The notes: generated by a model from the sequence alone, not told the origin. A stretch of 64,000 nt of DNA from Pseudomonas schmalbachii (GCF_017589465.1 NZ_JAELYA010000012.1:1-64000), one strand, 5' to 3'. Shown: positions 51,921 to 63,650, counted from the stretch's first letter. Program-made: numbers and translations.

Positions 51921-51957
51921 CCGAAGAGCCCCGCCGCCGTGCGGGGCTCTTGCTTTA
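51921..51957 (+). terminator. fbaA terminator
   Basis: 11-bp stem AAGAGCCCCGC/GCGGGGCTCTT (51924-51934, 51941-51951) with a T-rich tail beginning TGCTTT. Confidence 0.85.
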
Positions 51958-51978
51958 CTCTGTCGTGATTCTTCCCAT

Positions 51979-52470
51979 ATGACTCCACTCCGCTATCTCC
52001 AGGCCTATCCCGCGTCCTTGCAGGATCAGGTTCGCCAGCTCATCGCCGAGAACCGCCTGGGCGACTATCTGCAGCGCCGCTACCCCGAGCGGCATGAAGT
52101 GCAGAGCGACAAGGCCCTGTATGCCTATGCCATGGGGTTGAAGCAGGAGCGCATGCGCAATGCGCCGGCCGTCGACAAGGTGCTCTATGACAGCAAGCTC
52201 GATGTGGTGCACCGGGCGCTCGGCCTGAATACGGCGATATCCCGCGTGCAGGGCGGCAAGCTCAAGGCGAAGAAGGAGATTCGCGTGGCCTCGCTGTTCA
52301 AGGATGCCGCGCCGGAATTTCTCAGGATGATCGTGGTGCATGAGCTCGCCCACTTGCGCGAGCGGGACCACAGCAAGGCGTTCTACCAGCTGTGCGAATA
52401 CATGCTGCCGGGTTACCACCAGCTGGAATTCGATCTGCGGGTCTATCTGATCTGGCGCGAACTGGCCTGA
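51979..52470 (+). CDS. YgjP/WLM-type zinc metallopeptidase-like protein
   Basis: 163-residue protein of the YgjP family (M48-like, DUF45). HELAH at residues 121-125 with His131 (HELAHLRERDHSKAFY) gives the HExxH...H zinc site. No signal peptide, so it is cytosolic. Its substrate is unknown. The next gene on the opposite strand is ponA, with a terminator between. Confidence 0.87.
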   Translation: MTPLRYLQAYPASLQDQVRQLIAENRLGDYLQRRYPERHEVQSDKALYAYAMGLKQERMRNAPAVDKVLYDSKLDVVHRALGLNTAISRVQGGKLKAKKEIRVASLFKDAAPEFLRMIVVHELAHLRERDHSKAFYQLCEYMLPGYHQLEFDLRVYLIWRELA

Positions 52471-52504
52471 TACGGAATCGGCCGGGAGGGGAGTTGCCGC
52501 GGGT

Positions 52505-52545
52505 GACTCCTGTCGAGCCGGATGGGGTTCGGCTCGACAGGAGTC
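52505..52545. repeat. Perfect 16-bp inverted repeat
   Basis: GACTCCTGTCGAGCCG (52505-52520) and its exact reverse complement (52530-52545), 9-base loop, in the gap after the metallopeptidase gene. No T-run follows, so intrinsic termination is uncertain; a solitary repeat-element copy is possible. Confidence 0.7.
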
Positions 52546-52623
52546 ATACCCCGCCGCGAACTGAAGATTAATCAATGAATTGGCGGATTGCCATCATTTG
52601 CTCGGATTTTTCCTGCGCCAATA

Positions 52624-52655
52624 AGCGAAAGCCCCTCGGCTGAGGGGCTTTCGCT
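52624..52655 (-). terminator. ponA terminator
   Basis: 14-bp perfect stem AGCGAAAGCCCCTC/GAGGGGCTTTCGCT (52624-52637, 52642-52655) directly after the ponA stop. Confidence 0.8.
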
Positions 52656-52658
52656 GGT

Positions 52659-55094
52659 TCAGAACAGATCGATCGGCGCGACGTCGTCGGCCGGCATTCC
52701 ACCACCCGGCGAGCTGCCGGGCGACAGTTCGCTTATCGACGGCGGCGTCTCTTCGTTCTTGAACAGTTCGAAGTAGGCGCCCGGCGTACCCGGCGGTGCG
52801 GCCCGGCCGGTGTACGGATCGATGCGCAGGCTGACCATGCCGGCCGGCTCCGGCAGCAGGTGGGACGGTTTGTCCTTCAGTGCGGAGCCCATGTAGCGCA
52901 TCCAGATCGGCAGCGCGACGTTGCCGCCGTACTCGCTGCGGCCGAGGGTGTCCGGCTGGTCGAAGCCGACCCAGACGGTGGTCATGTAGTCGGCGTTGTA
53001 GCCGGAGAACCAGGCGTCCTTCGATTCGTTGGTGGTACCGGTCTTGCCGGCGATGTCGTCGCGCTTGAGCGCCAGGGCGCGGCGGCCGGTGCCGCGCTTG
53101 ATCACGTCCTGCAGCATGCTGGTCATGATGTAGGCGGTGCGCGCGTCGAGGATGCGCTCGGCGGCAGCCGGCTCGATGGTCGGGCCGGCCTGCGGATCGG
53201 CGTCGCTCGGGGTGCTGGTCGTGACTGGCTGCACGGGGGTGGTGGAGGCGGTCAGCAACGGCTCGTCATGCGGTACGCGCGCCGGGTTGGCCTGGTAGAG
53301 CAGCTGGCCGTCGCGGCTTTCGATGCGCTCGATGACGTACGGGGTGATCTTGTAGCCGCCATTGGCGAAGGTGCTCCAGGCGCCGGCGATTTCCAGCGGC
53401 GTCAGGGTCGCAGTACCGAGCGCCATGGAGAGGTTGGGCGGCAGTTCATGCAGGTCGAAGCCGAAGCGGCTGATGTACTTGCGCGCCCGCTCCACGCCGA
53501 GATCCATCAGAATCCGGATCGACACCATGTTGCGCGACTTGTACAGCGCCTCGCGCATGGGGATCGGGCCGAGGAAGGTGTTGGTGTCGTTCTTCGGCCG
53601 CCAGACCTTGTCCAGGTATTCGTCGTAGAACACCACCGGCGCGTCGTTGACCAGGCTGGCGGCGGTGAAGCCGTTGTCCAGCGCCGCGCTGTAGATGAAC
53701 GGCTTGAAGCTCGAACCGGGCTGGCGCTTGGCCTGGGTGGCGCGGTTGTAGTTGCTCTGGTCGAAGGAGAAGCCGCCGATCAGCGCCTTGATCGCGCCAT
53801 CCTGCGGATCGAGGGAAACCAGCGCGCTCTGCGCCGCCGGTACCTGGGTAAGACGCAGGGCGCCGTCTTCCTTGCGCTGGATGCGGATCACGTCGCCGGC
53901 CTGCACGACATCGCCGGGTTGCCGCGGCAGCGGGCCCATGCTGTTGTTGCCGAGATAGGGGCGGGCCCACTTCATGTTGTCCCAGGCGATGGTTTCTTCG
54001 TTGCCGTCGCGGGTCATGACCATGATCCCGCTTTTCTCCACCTGGGTGACGATGGCCGGCTCCAGTCCGCCCAGCGGGCGCTGCTGGACAATCGCCTGGT
54101 GCCAGGCATCGCGCGTCTTGCCCGGCAGGCGGGTTTCCGGACCACGATAGCCATGCCGCTGGTCGTATTCCTGCAGGCCCTTCTGCACGGCATCGTTGGC
54201 GGCCTCCTGGAGGTCGCTGCGCACCGTGGTGAACACGCGATAGCCCTCGGTATAGGCGTCGCTGCCGTAGCGGCCGACCATTTCCGCACGGGCCATTTCG
54301 GCGATGTACGGGGCGATCAGCTCGGGACTCTGTACGTGGTAGGAGGCGGCGACGGGTTCGCTGACCGCTGCGTCGTATTTGGCCTGGTCGATGAGGCCCA
54401 GCTTGAGCATGCGCTCGAGAATCCAGTTACGCCGCTCCAGGCTGCGCGCCGGGTTGGCCAGCGGGTTGTAGCGCGAGGGCGCCTTGGGCAGGCCGGCGAT
54501 CATCGCCATCTGCGCCAGGCTGAGCTCGTTGATCGACTTGCCGTAGTAGACCTGGGCCGCGGCCTCGATGCCGTAGGCGCGGTTGCCCAGGTAGATCTTG
54601 TTCACGTACAGCTCGAGGATCTCGTTCTTGGTCAGTTCCCGTTCGATCTGCAGGGCGAGCAGAATCTCGTTGGCCTTGCGCGAGAAGCTACGCTCATTGG
54701 TAAGGAAGTAGTTTTTCGCCACCTGCATGGTGATCGTGCTGCCGCCGGTCTGGATGTGTCCGGTCTTCAATAATTGCGCGGCAGCACGCATCAGGCTCTT
54801 GACGTCCACGCCATAATGATTCGCGAAATTGTCGTCTTCAGCCGAGAGCAGCGCGTTGATGAAGTCCTGGGGGATATCGCTGAAGCGAATAGGAGTGCGG
54901 CGCATCTCGCCAAATTCTGCTATCAGTTTGCTATCGCTGCTATAAACCCTTAAAGGCATCTGCAGGCGAACGTTACGCAGCGCATCGACGGACGGCAGGC
55001 TGGGGCTGAGATACAGGTAAGCGCCGCTGAAACTGAGCAGCAATCCACAGAAGATGGTGACGCATGTCCACCACAAAAACTTCAGCAAGCGCAT
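52659..55094 (-). CDS. ponA: Penicillin-binding protein 1A
   Basis: 811-residue class A bifunctional murein synthase in the inner membrane. N-terminal membrane anchor (about 5-30), glycosyltransferase domain about 50-235 (EDDNFANHYGVD, the GGSTITMQVAKNY and QIERELTKNEILELYVNK motifs), then an OB-like linker, then the transpeptidase domain with the acylation motif RQPGSSFKPFIY, the SRN box and KTGTTNE. Divergent from pilM, as in other pseudomonads; the 185-base gap holds the pilM promoter. Confidence 0.97.
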   Translation of the reverse strand: MRLLKFLWWTCVTIFCGLLLSFSGAYLYLSPSLPSVDALRNVRLQMPLRVYSSDSKLIAEFGEMRRTPIRFSDIPQDFINALLSAEDDNFANHYGVDVKSLMRAAAQLLKTGHIQTGGSTITMQVAKNYFLTNERSFSRKANEILLALQIERELTKNEILELYVNKIYLGNRAYGIEAAAQVYYGKSINELSLAQMAMIAGLPKAPSRYNPLANPARSLERRNWILERMLKLGLIDQAKYDAAVSEPVAASYHVQSPELIAPYIAEMARAEMVGRYGSDAYTEGYRVFTTVRSDLQEAANDAVQKGLQEYDQRHGYRGPETRLPGKTRDAWHQAIVQQRPLGGLEPAIVTQVEKSGIMVMTRDGNEETIAWDNMKWARPYLGNNSMGPLPRQPGDVVQAGDVIRIQRKEDGALRLTQVPAAQSALVSLDPQDGAIKALIGGFSFDQSNYNRATQAKRQPGSSFKPFIYSAALDNGFTAASLVNDAPVVFYDEYLDKVWRPKNDTNTFLGPIPMREALYKSRNMVSIRILMDLGVERARKYISRFGFDLHELPPNLSMALGTATLTPLEIAGAWSTFANGGYKITPYVIERIESRDGQLLYQANPARVPHDEPLLTASTTPVQPVTTSTPSDADPQAGPTIEPAAAERILDARTAYIMTSMLQDVIKRGTGRRALALKRDDIAGKTGTTNESKDAWFSGYNADYMTTVWVGFDQPDTLGRSEYGGNVALPIWMRYMGSALKDKPSHLLPEPAGMVSLRIDPYTGRAAPPGTPGAYFELFKNEETPPSISELSPGSSPGGGMPADDVAPIDLF

Positions 55095-55198
55095 GGAATA
55101 TTTCGGATTTCCAAGGAAAAGAAAGAGTTAAGCGAGAGGCGCGGCGCATAAGGGAAAAGCTGGTCACATTATAAGCAGTTTTTGGGGTGGCTAGCCAT

Positions 55199-55227
55199 TT
55201 GCGCGCCTGTCAAGTGTGGTATCTAAT
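55199..55227 (+). promoter_or_regulatory. Candidate pilM promoter
   Basis: TTGCGC (55199-55204), a 17-base spacer and TCTAAT (55222-55227) resemble a sigma-70 promoter 53 bases before the pilM start. Match is moderate. Confidence 0.4.
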
Positions 55228-55252
55228 GTCAAAAAACATAAATCGACCGTAA

Positions 55253-56343
<1,091 letters not shown>

Positions 56344-56344
<1 letters not shown>

Positions 56345-56937
56345 TGGCACGCATCAACCTGTTACCGTGGCGCGAGCAGCTTCGCGAAGAGCGCAAGCAG
56401 CGCTTCCTGGTTACCCTGGGTGGCGTCTTCCTGGCATCGGCCGGACTGGTTTTTCTCGGCGACCAGTACCTCGATTCGGCCGTCGAGAACCAGAACGCGC
56501 GCAATGATTTCCTGCGCAAGGAAATCTCCGTGCTGGATGCCCGCATCAAGGAAATCAGCGAGCTCAAGACCCGCCGCCAGCAACTGCTCGAACGGATGAA
56601 GATCATCCAGGACCTGCAGGGCAACCGGCCGATCATCGGGCGGGTATTCGACCAGTTGGTGCGCACGCTGCCCGATGGCGTGTATTTCACCGATCTGAAG
56701 ATGAACGGCAAGAGCATTTCCATTGCGGGGGCTGCCGAGTCCAACAACCGCGTCTCCAACCTGATGCGCAATCTCGACTCCTCGGAGTGGCTGACTGCGC
56801 CGAACCTCACCGAGGTCAAGGCGGTGACGCAGGGGGCCCTGGACCAGGCGAACATATTCCAGCTGACCGTCCAGCAGACCCAGCCGGGCGATCCTGAACA
56901 GAACAAGAGCCCCAATGCGCAAGGAGCCAAGAAATGA
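56344..56937 (+). CDS. pilN: Type IV pilus alignment protein PilN
   Basis: 197 residues: the short conserved N-terminal motif MARINLLPWREQLREERK binds PilM, then one transmembrane helix (about 27-45) and a periplasmic coiled coil and ferredoxin-like domain that pairs with PilO. Overlaps pilO by 4 bases. Confidence 0.95.
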
Positions 56938-57581
56938 GTCTGGCCAGTTCCTTGGAAAGCCTGCGCAAGATCGACATCAACGATCTTGATTTCAACAACA
57001 TCGGCTCCTGGCCGGTGGCGGTCAAGGTGATCGCCTGCATCCTGCTGATGGCCGTGGTACTGGCCCTTGGCTACAACTTCCAGTTGAGGGACCTGCAGGA
57101 CTCGCTCGATCGGCAGCGCAGCGAAGAAGAAACCCTCAAGCAGCAGTTCTCCTCCAAGGCGTTCCAGGCGGCGAACCTGGAAGCCTACAAGGACCAGATG
57201 AAGGAGATGGAAGAATCCTTCGGCGCCTTGCTGCGCCAATTGCCGAGCGACACCGAGGTGCCGGGGCTGCTGGAGGACATCACGCGTACCGGCCTGGGCA
57301 GCGGACTCGAATTCGAAGAGATCAAGCTGCTTCCGGAGGTCACCCAGCAGTTCTATATCGAGCTGCCGATCCAGATCAGCGTGGTGGGTGGCTATCACGA
57401 CCTGGCGACTTTCGTCAGCGGTGTCTCGAGCCTGCCGCGCATCGTGACCCTGCACGACTTCGAGATCAAACCCGCCAGTGCCGACAGCACTTCCAAACTG
57501 CGGATGAGCATTCTGGCCAGGACCTATCGCTATAACGACAAGGGACTGACAGCCAATCCCAAGACGGGAGCGAAGAAATGA
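56934..57581 (+). CDS. pilO: Type IV pilus alignment protein PilO
   Basis: 215 residues: cytoplasmic N-terminus of about 25 residues, a membrane helix (VAVKVIACILLMAVVLALGY), a coiled coil (about 50-95) and a periplasmic fold that heterodimerises with PilN and binds PilP. Overlaps both pilN and pilP by 4 bases. Confidence 0.95.
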   Translation: MSLASSLESLRKIDINDLDFNNIGSWPVAVKVIACILLMAVVLALGYNFQLRDLQDSLDRQRSEEETLKQQFSSKAFQAANLEAYKDQMKEMEESFGALLRQLPSDTEVPGLLEDITRTGLGSGLEFEEIKLLPEVTQQFYIELPIQISVVGGYHDLATFVSGVSSLPRIVTLHDFEIKPASADSTSKLRMSILARTYRYNDKGLTANPKTGAKK

Positions 57582-58102
57582 AGGAGCGCCTGATCATCTG
57601 CAGCCTTGTGCTCCTGAGTCTTGCCGGTTGTGGGGCGAACAACGATTTCGGCGACCTGCAGGCCTTCATGGACGAGGTTCGCGCGCGCCCGAAAGGCAAC
57701 ATCGAACCGTTGCCGAAGTTCCAGCCGTACGAGGCGTTCACCTACAGCGCTTCCGCGATGCGCAGCCCGTTCCAGCCGCCGGTGAAGATCGACCTGACCA
57801 TCCGGCAGAAGGGGACGAAAGTCATCAAGCCGGACGAAACCCGGGTCAAGCAGTTCCTCGAAGGCTTCAATATCGAGACTTTCGAGATGGTCGGCACCCT
57901 GGCCAACCAGCAAGGCGTGTTCGCCCTGGTGCGCGGTGCGGGAGGGGTACACCGCGTTAGGGTGGGGGATTACCTGGGGCGCAACGATGGCAAGATCATC
58001 GCCATCAACCAGGGTCAGGTTGACGTGATCGAGATTGTTCCCGATGGTGAGGGCGGGTGGCTCGAACGTCCGCGCAGTCTGACTCTCAAGGAACGCCAAT
58101 AA
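57578..58102 (+). CDS. pilP: Type IV pilus lipoprotein PilP
   Basis: 174-residue lipoprotein (lipobox SLAGC, acylated near residue 15) that links PilN/PilO to the PilQ secretin. C-terminal beta-sandwich about 90-170. Followed by pilQ after a gap of up to 52 bases. Confidence 0.95.
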   Translation: MKERLIICSLVLLSLAGCGANNDFGDLQAFMDEVRARPKGNIEPLPKFQPYEAFTYSASAMRSPFQPPVKIDLTIRQKGTKVIKPDETRVKQFLEGFNIETFEMVGTLANQQGVFALVRGAGGVHRVRVGDYLGRNDGKIIAINQGQVDVIEIVPDGEGGWLERPRSLTLKERQ

Positions 58103-58154
58103 GAGCGGGATGGAAATGGATAAAAAACAGCAGTCTCCACGACGGATTCAGACG

Positions 58155-60284
58155 ATGAACAGAACTCTTTCCCGCTTGAGCGCTTCGCTGCTGGCAACGA
58201 TTTTCGCTTCCAGCGCGCTGGCAGCCGACCTGCAGAAAGTCGACGTGGCGGCTCTGCCCGGCGATCGCGTTGAGCTGAAGCTGAGTTTCGACGAGCCGGT
58301 TTCCGCGCCGCGGGGCTACACCATCGAGCAGCCGGCGCGTATCGCCCTCGACCTGCCGGGTGTGCAGAACAAGCTGGGGAGCCGGAACCGCGAGCTGGGT
58401 GTCGGTAACGCGCGCAGTCTGACGGTCGTCGAGGCCAAGGATCGTACTCGCCTGATCATCAACCTCACCTCGCTGGTGCCGTATTCCACCCGTACCGAAG
58501 GCAACAACCTGTTCGTCGTGGTCGGTGGCGCAGCCGCCGCCGGCAGCAGCGCGATGGCCGCGACTCCGGTGGCCGCGCCGGCCGCCCGTCCGGCTGCACC
58601 CAAGCCGTACATCCCGATGGGCAAGGCGATCCGCAATATCGACTTCCAGCGCGGTGAAAAAGGCGAGGGCAACGTCGTCATCGACCTTTCCGATCCGACC
58701 ATCAGCCCGGATGTGCAGGAACAGGGCGGCAAGATCCGTCTCGACTTCCCGCGCACCCAGTTGCCGGACAACCTGCGCGTACGCCTGGACGTGAAGGACT
58801 TCGCCACGCCGGTGCAGTTCGTCAATGCCAGCGCCGCGGGTGATCGGGCCAGCATCTCGATCGAGCCGACCGGGCTGTACGACTACCTCGTGTACCAGAC
58901 CGACAACCGCATGACCGTCAGCATCAAGCCGCTGACCCAGGGCGATGCGGAGCGGCGCAAGAAGGATTCCTTCACCTATACCGGCGAGAAGCTGTCGCTG
59001 AACTTCCAGGACATCGACGTCCGTTCCGTCCTGCAGTTGATCGCCGACTTCACCGACCTCAACCTGGTGGCGAGCGATACCGTGCAGGGCAACATCACCC
59101 TGCGCCTGCAGAACGTTCCGTGGGACCAGGCGCTGGACCTGGTGCTGAAAACCAAGGGGCTGGACAAGCGCCAGGTCGGCAACGTGCTGCTGGTGGCGCC
59201 GGCTGACGAGATCGCCGCGCGCGAGCGCCAGGAGCTGGAGTCGCAGAAGCAGATTTCCGAGCTGGCACCTCTGCGTCGTGAGCTGATCCAGGTGAACTAC
59301 GCCAAGGCTTCCGATATCGCCCGGCTGTTCCAGTCGGTGACCGGCTCGGGCGATCCGGCGGCAGGAAAGGCCGATGAGCGCGGTTCCATCACTGTCGATG
59401 ACCGCACCAACAGCATCATCGCCTACCAGACCCAGGACCGCCTGGACGAACTGCGCCGGATCGTCGCTCAGCTGGATATTCCGGTACGTCAGGTGATGAT
59501 CGAGGCGCGCATCGTCGAGGCCAACGTCGACTACAGCAAGAGCCTCGGTGTGCGCTGGGGTGGCGCTGCCACCTTCGGCAACTGGGTGAGCTACGGCAAG
59601 GATGGCAACATCGGCGTGGGCGGCGACAACGGCCCCAGCTGCGGACCGTTTGCTGGTGGCTGTACCTTGCCGACCGTGGCCAACATTCCGACGCCGTCGG
59701 TCGATCTTGGTGCGACCTCCAGCACCTCCGGCCTCGGCATCGGCTTCGTGACCAACAACGTCCTGCTCGACCTGCAGCTTTCCGCGATGGAGAAGGGCGG
59801 CAACGGCGAGATCGTTTCCCAGCCCAAGGTCGTCACCTCGGACAAGGAAACCGCGAAGATCCTCAAGGGCTCGGAAATTCCCTATCAGGAAGCCAGCTCC
59901 AGCGGCGCCACCTCGGTGTCGTTCAAGGAGGCGGCGCTGTCCCTGGAAGTGACTCCGCAGATCACTCCGGACAACCGCATCATCATGGAAGTGAAGGTCA
60001 ACAAGGATGCCCCGGACTTCGCCAACGCCCTCAACGGCGTGCCGCCGATCAACAAGAACGAGGTGAACGCCAAGGTCCTGGTGAACGACGGCGAAACCAT
60101 CGTTATCGGCGGGGTGTTCTCCAATACGCAGAACAAGGCTGTGGACAAGGTGCCCTTCCTCGGTGACCTGCCGTTCCTCGGCCGCTTGTTCCGGCGTGAC
60201 ACGGTAACCGACAGCAAGGCTGAACTGCTGGTTTTCCTTACCCCGCGGATCATGAATAATCAGGCCATTGCAATCGGCCGTTGA
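58155..60284 (+). CDS. pilQ: Type IV pilus secretin PilQ
   Basis: 709 residues from the ATG at 58155 ([17 protein letters not shown]), giving a normal Sec signal ending ALA before ADLQKVD; in-frame ATGs at 58110 and 58116 would extend the signal by 13-15 residues, and none has a strong ribosome site. Two AMIN domains (about 25-110 and 155-255) bind peptidoglycan, an N0/secretin-N region lies about 280-440, and the outer-membrane secretin about 460-700, ending [22 protein letters not shown]. It forms the ring through which the pilus exits. The stop shares an A with aroK. Confidence 0.95.
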   Translation: MNRTLSRLSASLLATIFASSALAADLQKVDVAALPGDRVELKLSFDEPVSAPRGYTIEQPARIALDLPGVQNKLGSRNRELGVGNARSLTVVEAKDRTRLIINLTSLVPYSTRTEGNNLFVVVGGAAAAGSSAMAATPVAAPAARPAAPKPYIPMGKAIRNIDFQRGEKGEGNVVIDLSDPTISPDVQEQGGKIRLDFPRTQLPDNLRVRLDVKDFATPVQFVNASAAGDRASISIEPTGLYDYLVYQTDNRMTVSIKPLTQGDAERRKKDSFTYTGEKLSLNFQDIDVRSVLQLIADFTDLNLVASDTVQGNITLRLQNVPWDQALDLVLKTKGLDKRQVGNVLLVAPADEIAARERQELESQKQISELAPLRRELIQVNYAKASDIARLFQSVTGSGDPAAGKADERGSITVDDRTNSIIAYQTQDRLDELRRIVAQLDIPVRQVMIEARIVEANVDYSKSLGVRWGGAATFGNWVSYGKDGNIGVGGDNGPSCGPFAGGCTLPTVANIPTPSVDLGATSSTSGLGIGFVTNNVLLDLQLSAMEKGGNGEIVSQPKVVTSDKETAKILKGSEIPYQEASSSGATSVSFKEAALSLEVTPQITPDNRIIMEVKVNKDAPDFANALNGVPPINKNEVNAKVLVNDGETIVIGGVFSNTQNKAVDKVPFLGDLPFLGRLFRRDTVTDSKAELLVFLTPRIMNNQAIAIGR

Positions 60285-60811
60285 TGAATTCCGTGTCCAA
60301 CATGATTCTGGTAGGCCCGATGGGAGCTGGAAAGAGCACCATCGGGCGTCTTCTTGCGAAAGAACTACACCTCGTTTTCAAAGATTCCGACAAAGAGATC
60401 GAACAGCGCTGCGGAGCCAACATCCCCTGGATTTTCGATGTGGAAGGGGAATTGGGCTTTCGTGAGCGCGAGCAGGCGATGATCGCCGAGTTGTGTTCCG
60501 AATCCGGCCTGGTGATCGCCACCGGTGGCGGGGCCGTGCTGCGCGAGGCCAATCGCGTTGCGCTGAAAGGCGGCGGGCGGGTGATTTACCTGCACGCCTC
60601 GGTCGAGCAGCAGATCGCCCGGACGGCTAGGGACAAGGGGCGGCCGTTGCTGCAGAAGCCGAATCCGGGGCAGGTCCTGCGCGATCTGATGGAAGTCCGC
60701 GACCCTCTCTATCGGGAAATCGCCGATGTGGTGGTCGAAACCGACGAACGGCCGCCGCGAATGGTCGTGCAGGAAATTCTGGAACGCTTGCGCAGACTGG
60801 AGCGCCATTAA
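60284..60811 (+). CDS. aroK: Shikimate kinase
   Basis: Phosphorylates shikimate in aromatic amino acid synthesis. 175 residues; Walker [10 protein letters not shown] near residue 10, DxD at KDSDKEIE, and the lid region ARDKGRPLL. The ATG at 60284 overlaps the pilQ stop, so aroK expression is tied to the pil operon; a GTG start at 60293 is an alternative. Similar pilQ-aroK-aroB order is widespread in gammaproteobacteria. Confidence 0.95.
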   Translation: MNSVSNMILVGPMGAGKSTIGRLLAKELHLVFKDSDKEIEQRCGANIPWIFDVEGELGFREREQAMIAELCSESGLVIATGGGAVLREANRVALKGGGRVIYLHASVEQQIARTARDKGRPLLQKPNPGQVLRDLMEVRDPLYREIADVVVETDERPPRMVVQEILERLRRLERH

Positions 60812-60861
60812 CGGCGCACCGTTCTGCGTTATGCTAGCCACCTTTCTTGCCTGGGGGTTTC

Positions 60862-61968
60862 ATGCGCACGCTCAACGTCGATCTTGGTGACCGCAGCTAT
60901 CCGATCTATATCGGCGAAGGGCTGCTGGATGATCCGCGCTACTTCGAGCCACACATCCGTGGTCGCCAGGTGGCGATCGTCACCAATGAGACGGTTGCTC
61001 CGCTCTATCTCGAACGCCTGCAGAAAACGCTTTCCGCCTACGCGGTGACTACCGTCGTGCTGCCCGATGGCGAGGCCTTCAAGAACTGGGAAACCCTGCA
61101 ACTGATCTTCGATGCGCTGCTCCAGGCGCGCCATGACCGCAAGACCACGCTGATCGCCTTGGGCGGCGGGGTCATCGGCGACATGACCGGTTTCGCCGCG
61201 GCCTGCTATCAGCGCGGCGTCGATTTCATCCAGGTGCCGACCACGCTGCTGTCCCAGGTGGACTCCTCGGTTGGCGGCAAGACCGGCATCAACCACCCAC
61301 TCGGCAAGAACATGGTCGGCGCGTTCTACCAGCCACGGGCGGTGGTGATCGATGCCGCATCCCTGCGCACCCTGCCGGCGCGCGAGCTGTCGGCCGGGCT
61401 GGCCGAGGTGATCAAGTACGGTTTCATCTGCGACGAGCCCTTCCTCACCTGGCTCGAACAGCATGTCGACGATCTGCGTGCGCTGGAACCGGCTGCCCTG
61501 ATCGAGGCCATCGAGCGTTCCTGCGCCGCCAAGGCGCGCGTGGTCGGCGCCGACGAGCGCGAGTCCGGCGTGCGCGCCACCCTCAATCTCGGTCATACCT
61601 TCGGCCATGCCATCGAAACCCACATGGGCTATGGCGAATGGCTGCATGGCGAGGCGGTGGGGGCGGGAACCGTGATGGCACTGGAGATGTCGCATCGTTT
61701 GGGGTGGCTGACAGTTGCCGAGCGCGATCGCGGCATTCGTCTGTTGCGCCGCGCCGGGCTGCCGATCGTGCCGCCGCGGGAAATGACCGCGGAACACTTC
61801 CTAGAGCACATGGCAGTCGACAAGAAGGTTCTCGACGGGCGCTTGCGCCTCGTTCTGCTTCAAGGGCTGGGGGCTGCGGTGGTAACTGCCGACTTCCCGC
61901 GTGAAGCGTTGGACGACACGCTGCGTGCCGATTTCCAGGCTTTGGCCGATCTGTCAGGAGAACATTGA
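60862..61968 (+). CDS. aroB: 3-dehydroquinate synthase
   Basis: Cyclises DAHP to 3-dehydroquinate with NAD+ and a divalent metal. 368 residues (as in P. aeruginosa). [44 protein letters not shown] is the NAD/phosphate-binding core and [12 protein letters not shown] supplies metal ligands. ATG at 60862 follows GGGGGTTTC. Eight bases separate it from the AAA-SPOR gene. Confidence 0.96.
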   Translation: MRTLNVDLGDRSYPIYIGEGLLDDPRYFEPHIRGRQVAIVTNETVAPLYLERLQKTLSAYAVTTVVLPDGEAFKNWETLQLIFDALLQARHDRKTTLIALGGGVIGDMTGFAAACYQRGVDFIQVPTTLLSQVDSSVGGKTGINHPLGKNMVGAFYQPRAVVIDAASLRTLPARELSAGLAEVIKYGFICDEPFLTWLEQHVDDLRALEPAALIEAIERSCAAKARVVGADERESGVRATLNLGHTFGHAIETHMGYGEWLHGEAVGAGTVMALEMSHRLGWLTVAERDRGIRLLRRAGLPIVPPREMTAEHFLEHMAVDKKVLDGRLRLVLLQGLGAAVVTADFPREALDDTLRADFQALADLSGEH

Positions 61969-61975
61969 GGTTCCC

Positions 61976-63631
61976 ATGTCCAGTTTGCATGCCGACGAGG
62001 CCTTCCTGGCCCACTACCAGTTCAGTCACGATCCCTTCGCCCCCCGCGTGCCCGGCTTCAAGTTCTTCCCGGCGCAACGCAAACCGGTGCTGGGCCAACT
62101 TCATCACCTGGCGCGCTACAGCAACCTGCTGCTGGCGGTGACCGGGCCGTTGGGCAGCGGCAAGACCCTGCTGCGCCAGGCCCTGGTAGCCAGTACCAAC
62201 AAGGACGTGGTGTCCAGCGTGGTGATCTCCGGTCGTTCCGCGGCCGACGAGGCGACGCTGCTACGCCAGCTCGCGCAGGGTCTGGGCATCACCCAGACGG
62301 GCGTCGAGGCGATCCTGACCAAGGTCGCCCAGTTGGCCATCACCGGCCACGATGTCTACCTGCTGGTGGACGATGCCGAGCAGTTGCGCGACGGCGCCCT
62401 GGAGGTGCTGCTGCGCCTGGCGGCCGGCAACAGCGAAGCGCGTCTGCATGTCTTCCTGTTCGGCGAGGCGGAGCTGCTGGAGCGGCTGGAAGCGTTGTCC
62501 GAAGGGGAAGAGCGCTACCACGCGATCGAGCTGCAGCCCTACAGCGAGGAGGAAACCCGCGAGTACCTGGCGCAGCGCCTGGAGGGCGCCGGGCAGGATG
62601 GCGCGCTGATTTCCGACGATCTGCTGGGCGATATCCACGAGCAGTCCGGTGGCTGGCCGGGAGCGATCAACCAGGTGGCCCGCGACGCGCTGATCGAAGC
62701 GATGCTCGCTGAGCGTGGCAAGGCGCGCAAGGCTCCGGCTGGCGCTGGTTTCAGCCTGCCGAAGAAGCATCTGGCGATACTGGCGGTGGTTGCCGTCGGT
62801 GTGATCGCCGCCTGGTTCATGCAGGGGCGCAGCGGCAAGACCGAGGCGACCGCGCCTGCTACCGCGCAATCGCCGGCTGCGCCGCAGGCGGATGGGCAGA
62901 AGCCTGCCGATGGTTCGGCGCCTGCCGTGGAATTCGCCGGCTCCAATCAGCCGCTGCCGTTGCCCCTGGTCGGCGAGGCCCAGCCGGTCATTCGCGAGCC
63001 CATGGCTCAGGCGGGCGGGCAGGACGACCCCGATGAAGGTGCGCTGCCGTCGGCGATGATTCCGCCTACCGTATCCACTTCGGCGCCGCCGGTGACGCCG
63101 CTGGCCAATACCGGCCCGGCTCCGCTGCATCCGGTGCCGAACGCTCCGGTTTCCTCCGCTGCGCAACCGGTCGCCCAGGCTCCGGCGCCGGCTCCGCAGG
63201 TCGAACCGGTCCGTCCGGCCGAGCCGGCGGCTGCCAAGCCTGCTCCGGCCAAACCGGTAGCCAAGCCGGCCGCTCCTGCGGTAGCTTCCGCCAAACCGGC
63301 ACCTGCCAAACCTGCTGCGGTGGCTGCGGGCGGCGGCGCCGGCTCCGAGTGGTATCGCTCGCAAGGGGGCAGCCGCTATGCGGTCCAGGTGCTCGGGACC
63401 GGCTCGGAAGCCAGCGCCCAGGCGTTCATCCGCCAGCAGGGCGGCAGCGGCTACCGCTACTTCCGCAAGAGCCTGCAAGGCAAGCCATTCTTCGTGGTCA
63501 CCTACGGCAGCTTCGCCGATCGCGCTTCGGCAGTGGCCGCCATCAAGAGCCTCCCGGCCAAGATTCAGGCGTCCAAGCCGTGGCCGCGGACCTTCGCCAG
63601 CATCCAGCAGGACATCGCGACCACGCGCTGA
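61976..63631 (+). CDS. AAA-SPOR membrane protein (DamX/ExeA-like)
   Basis: 551 residues. N-terminal AAA ATPase of the GspA/ExeA kind (Walker A TGPLGSGKT near residue 58, Walker B LLVDDAEQL near 130), one transmembrane helix (about 264-281), a long Pro/Ala-rich stretch (about 285-465) and a C-terminal SPOR domain (about 470-545, RYAVQVLGTGSEASAQAF onward) that binds denuded peptidoglycan at septa. It resembles the DamX-like protein between aroB and gltB in pseudomonads. Likely couples peptidoglycan remodelling to division; role not proven. Confidence 0.9.
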   Translation: MSSLHADEAFLAHYQFSHDPFAPRVPGFKFFPAQRKPVLGQLHHLARYSNLLLAVTGPLGSGKTLLRQALVASTNKDVVSSVVISGRSAADEATLLRQLAQGLGITQTGVEAILTKVAQLAITGHDVYLLVDDAEQLRDGALEVLLRLAAGNSEARLHVFLFGEAELLERLEALSEGEERYHAIELQPYSEEETREYLAQRLEGAGQDGALISDDLLGDIHEQSGGWPGAINQVARDALIEAMLAERGKARKAPAGAGFSLPKKHLAILAVVAVGVIAAWFMQGRSGKTEATAPATAQSPAAPQADGQKPADGSAPAVEFAGSNQPLPLPLVGEAQPVIREPMAQAGGQDDPDEGALPSAMIPPTVSTSAPPVTPLANTGPAPLHPVPNAPVSSAAQPVAQAPAPAPQVEPVRPAEPAAAKPAPAKPVAKPAAPAVASAKPAPAKPAAVAAGGGAGSEWYRSQGGSRYAVQVLGTGSEASAQAFIRQQGGSGYRYFRKSLQGKPFFVVTYGSFADRASAVAAIKSLPAKIQASKPWPRTFASIQQDIATTR

Positions 63632-63650
63632 TCCGCTCTCTGCAATGACG

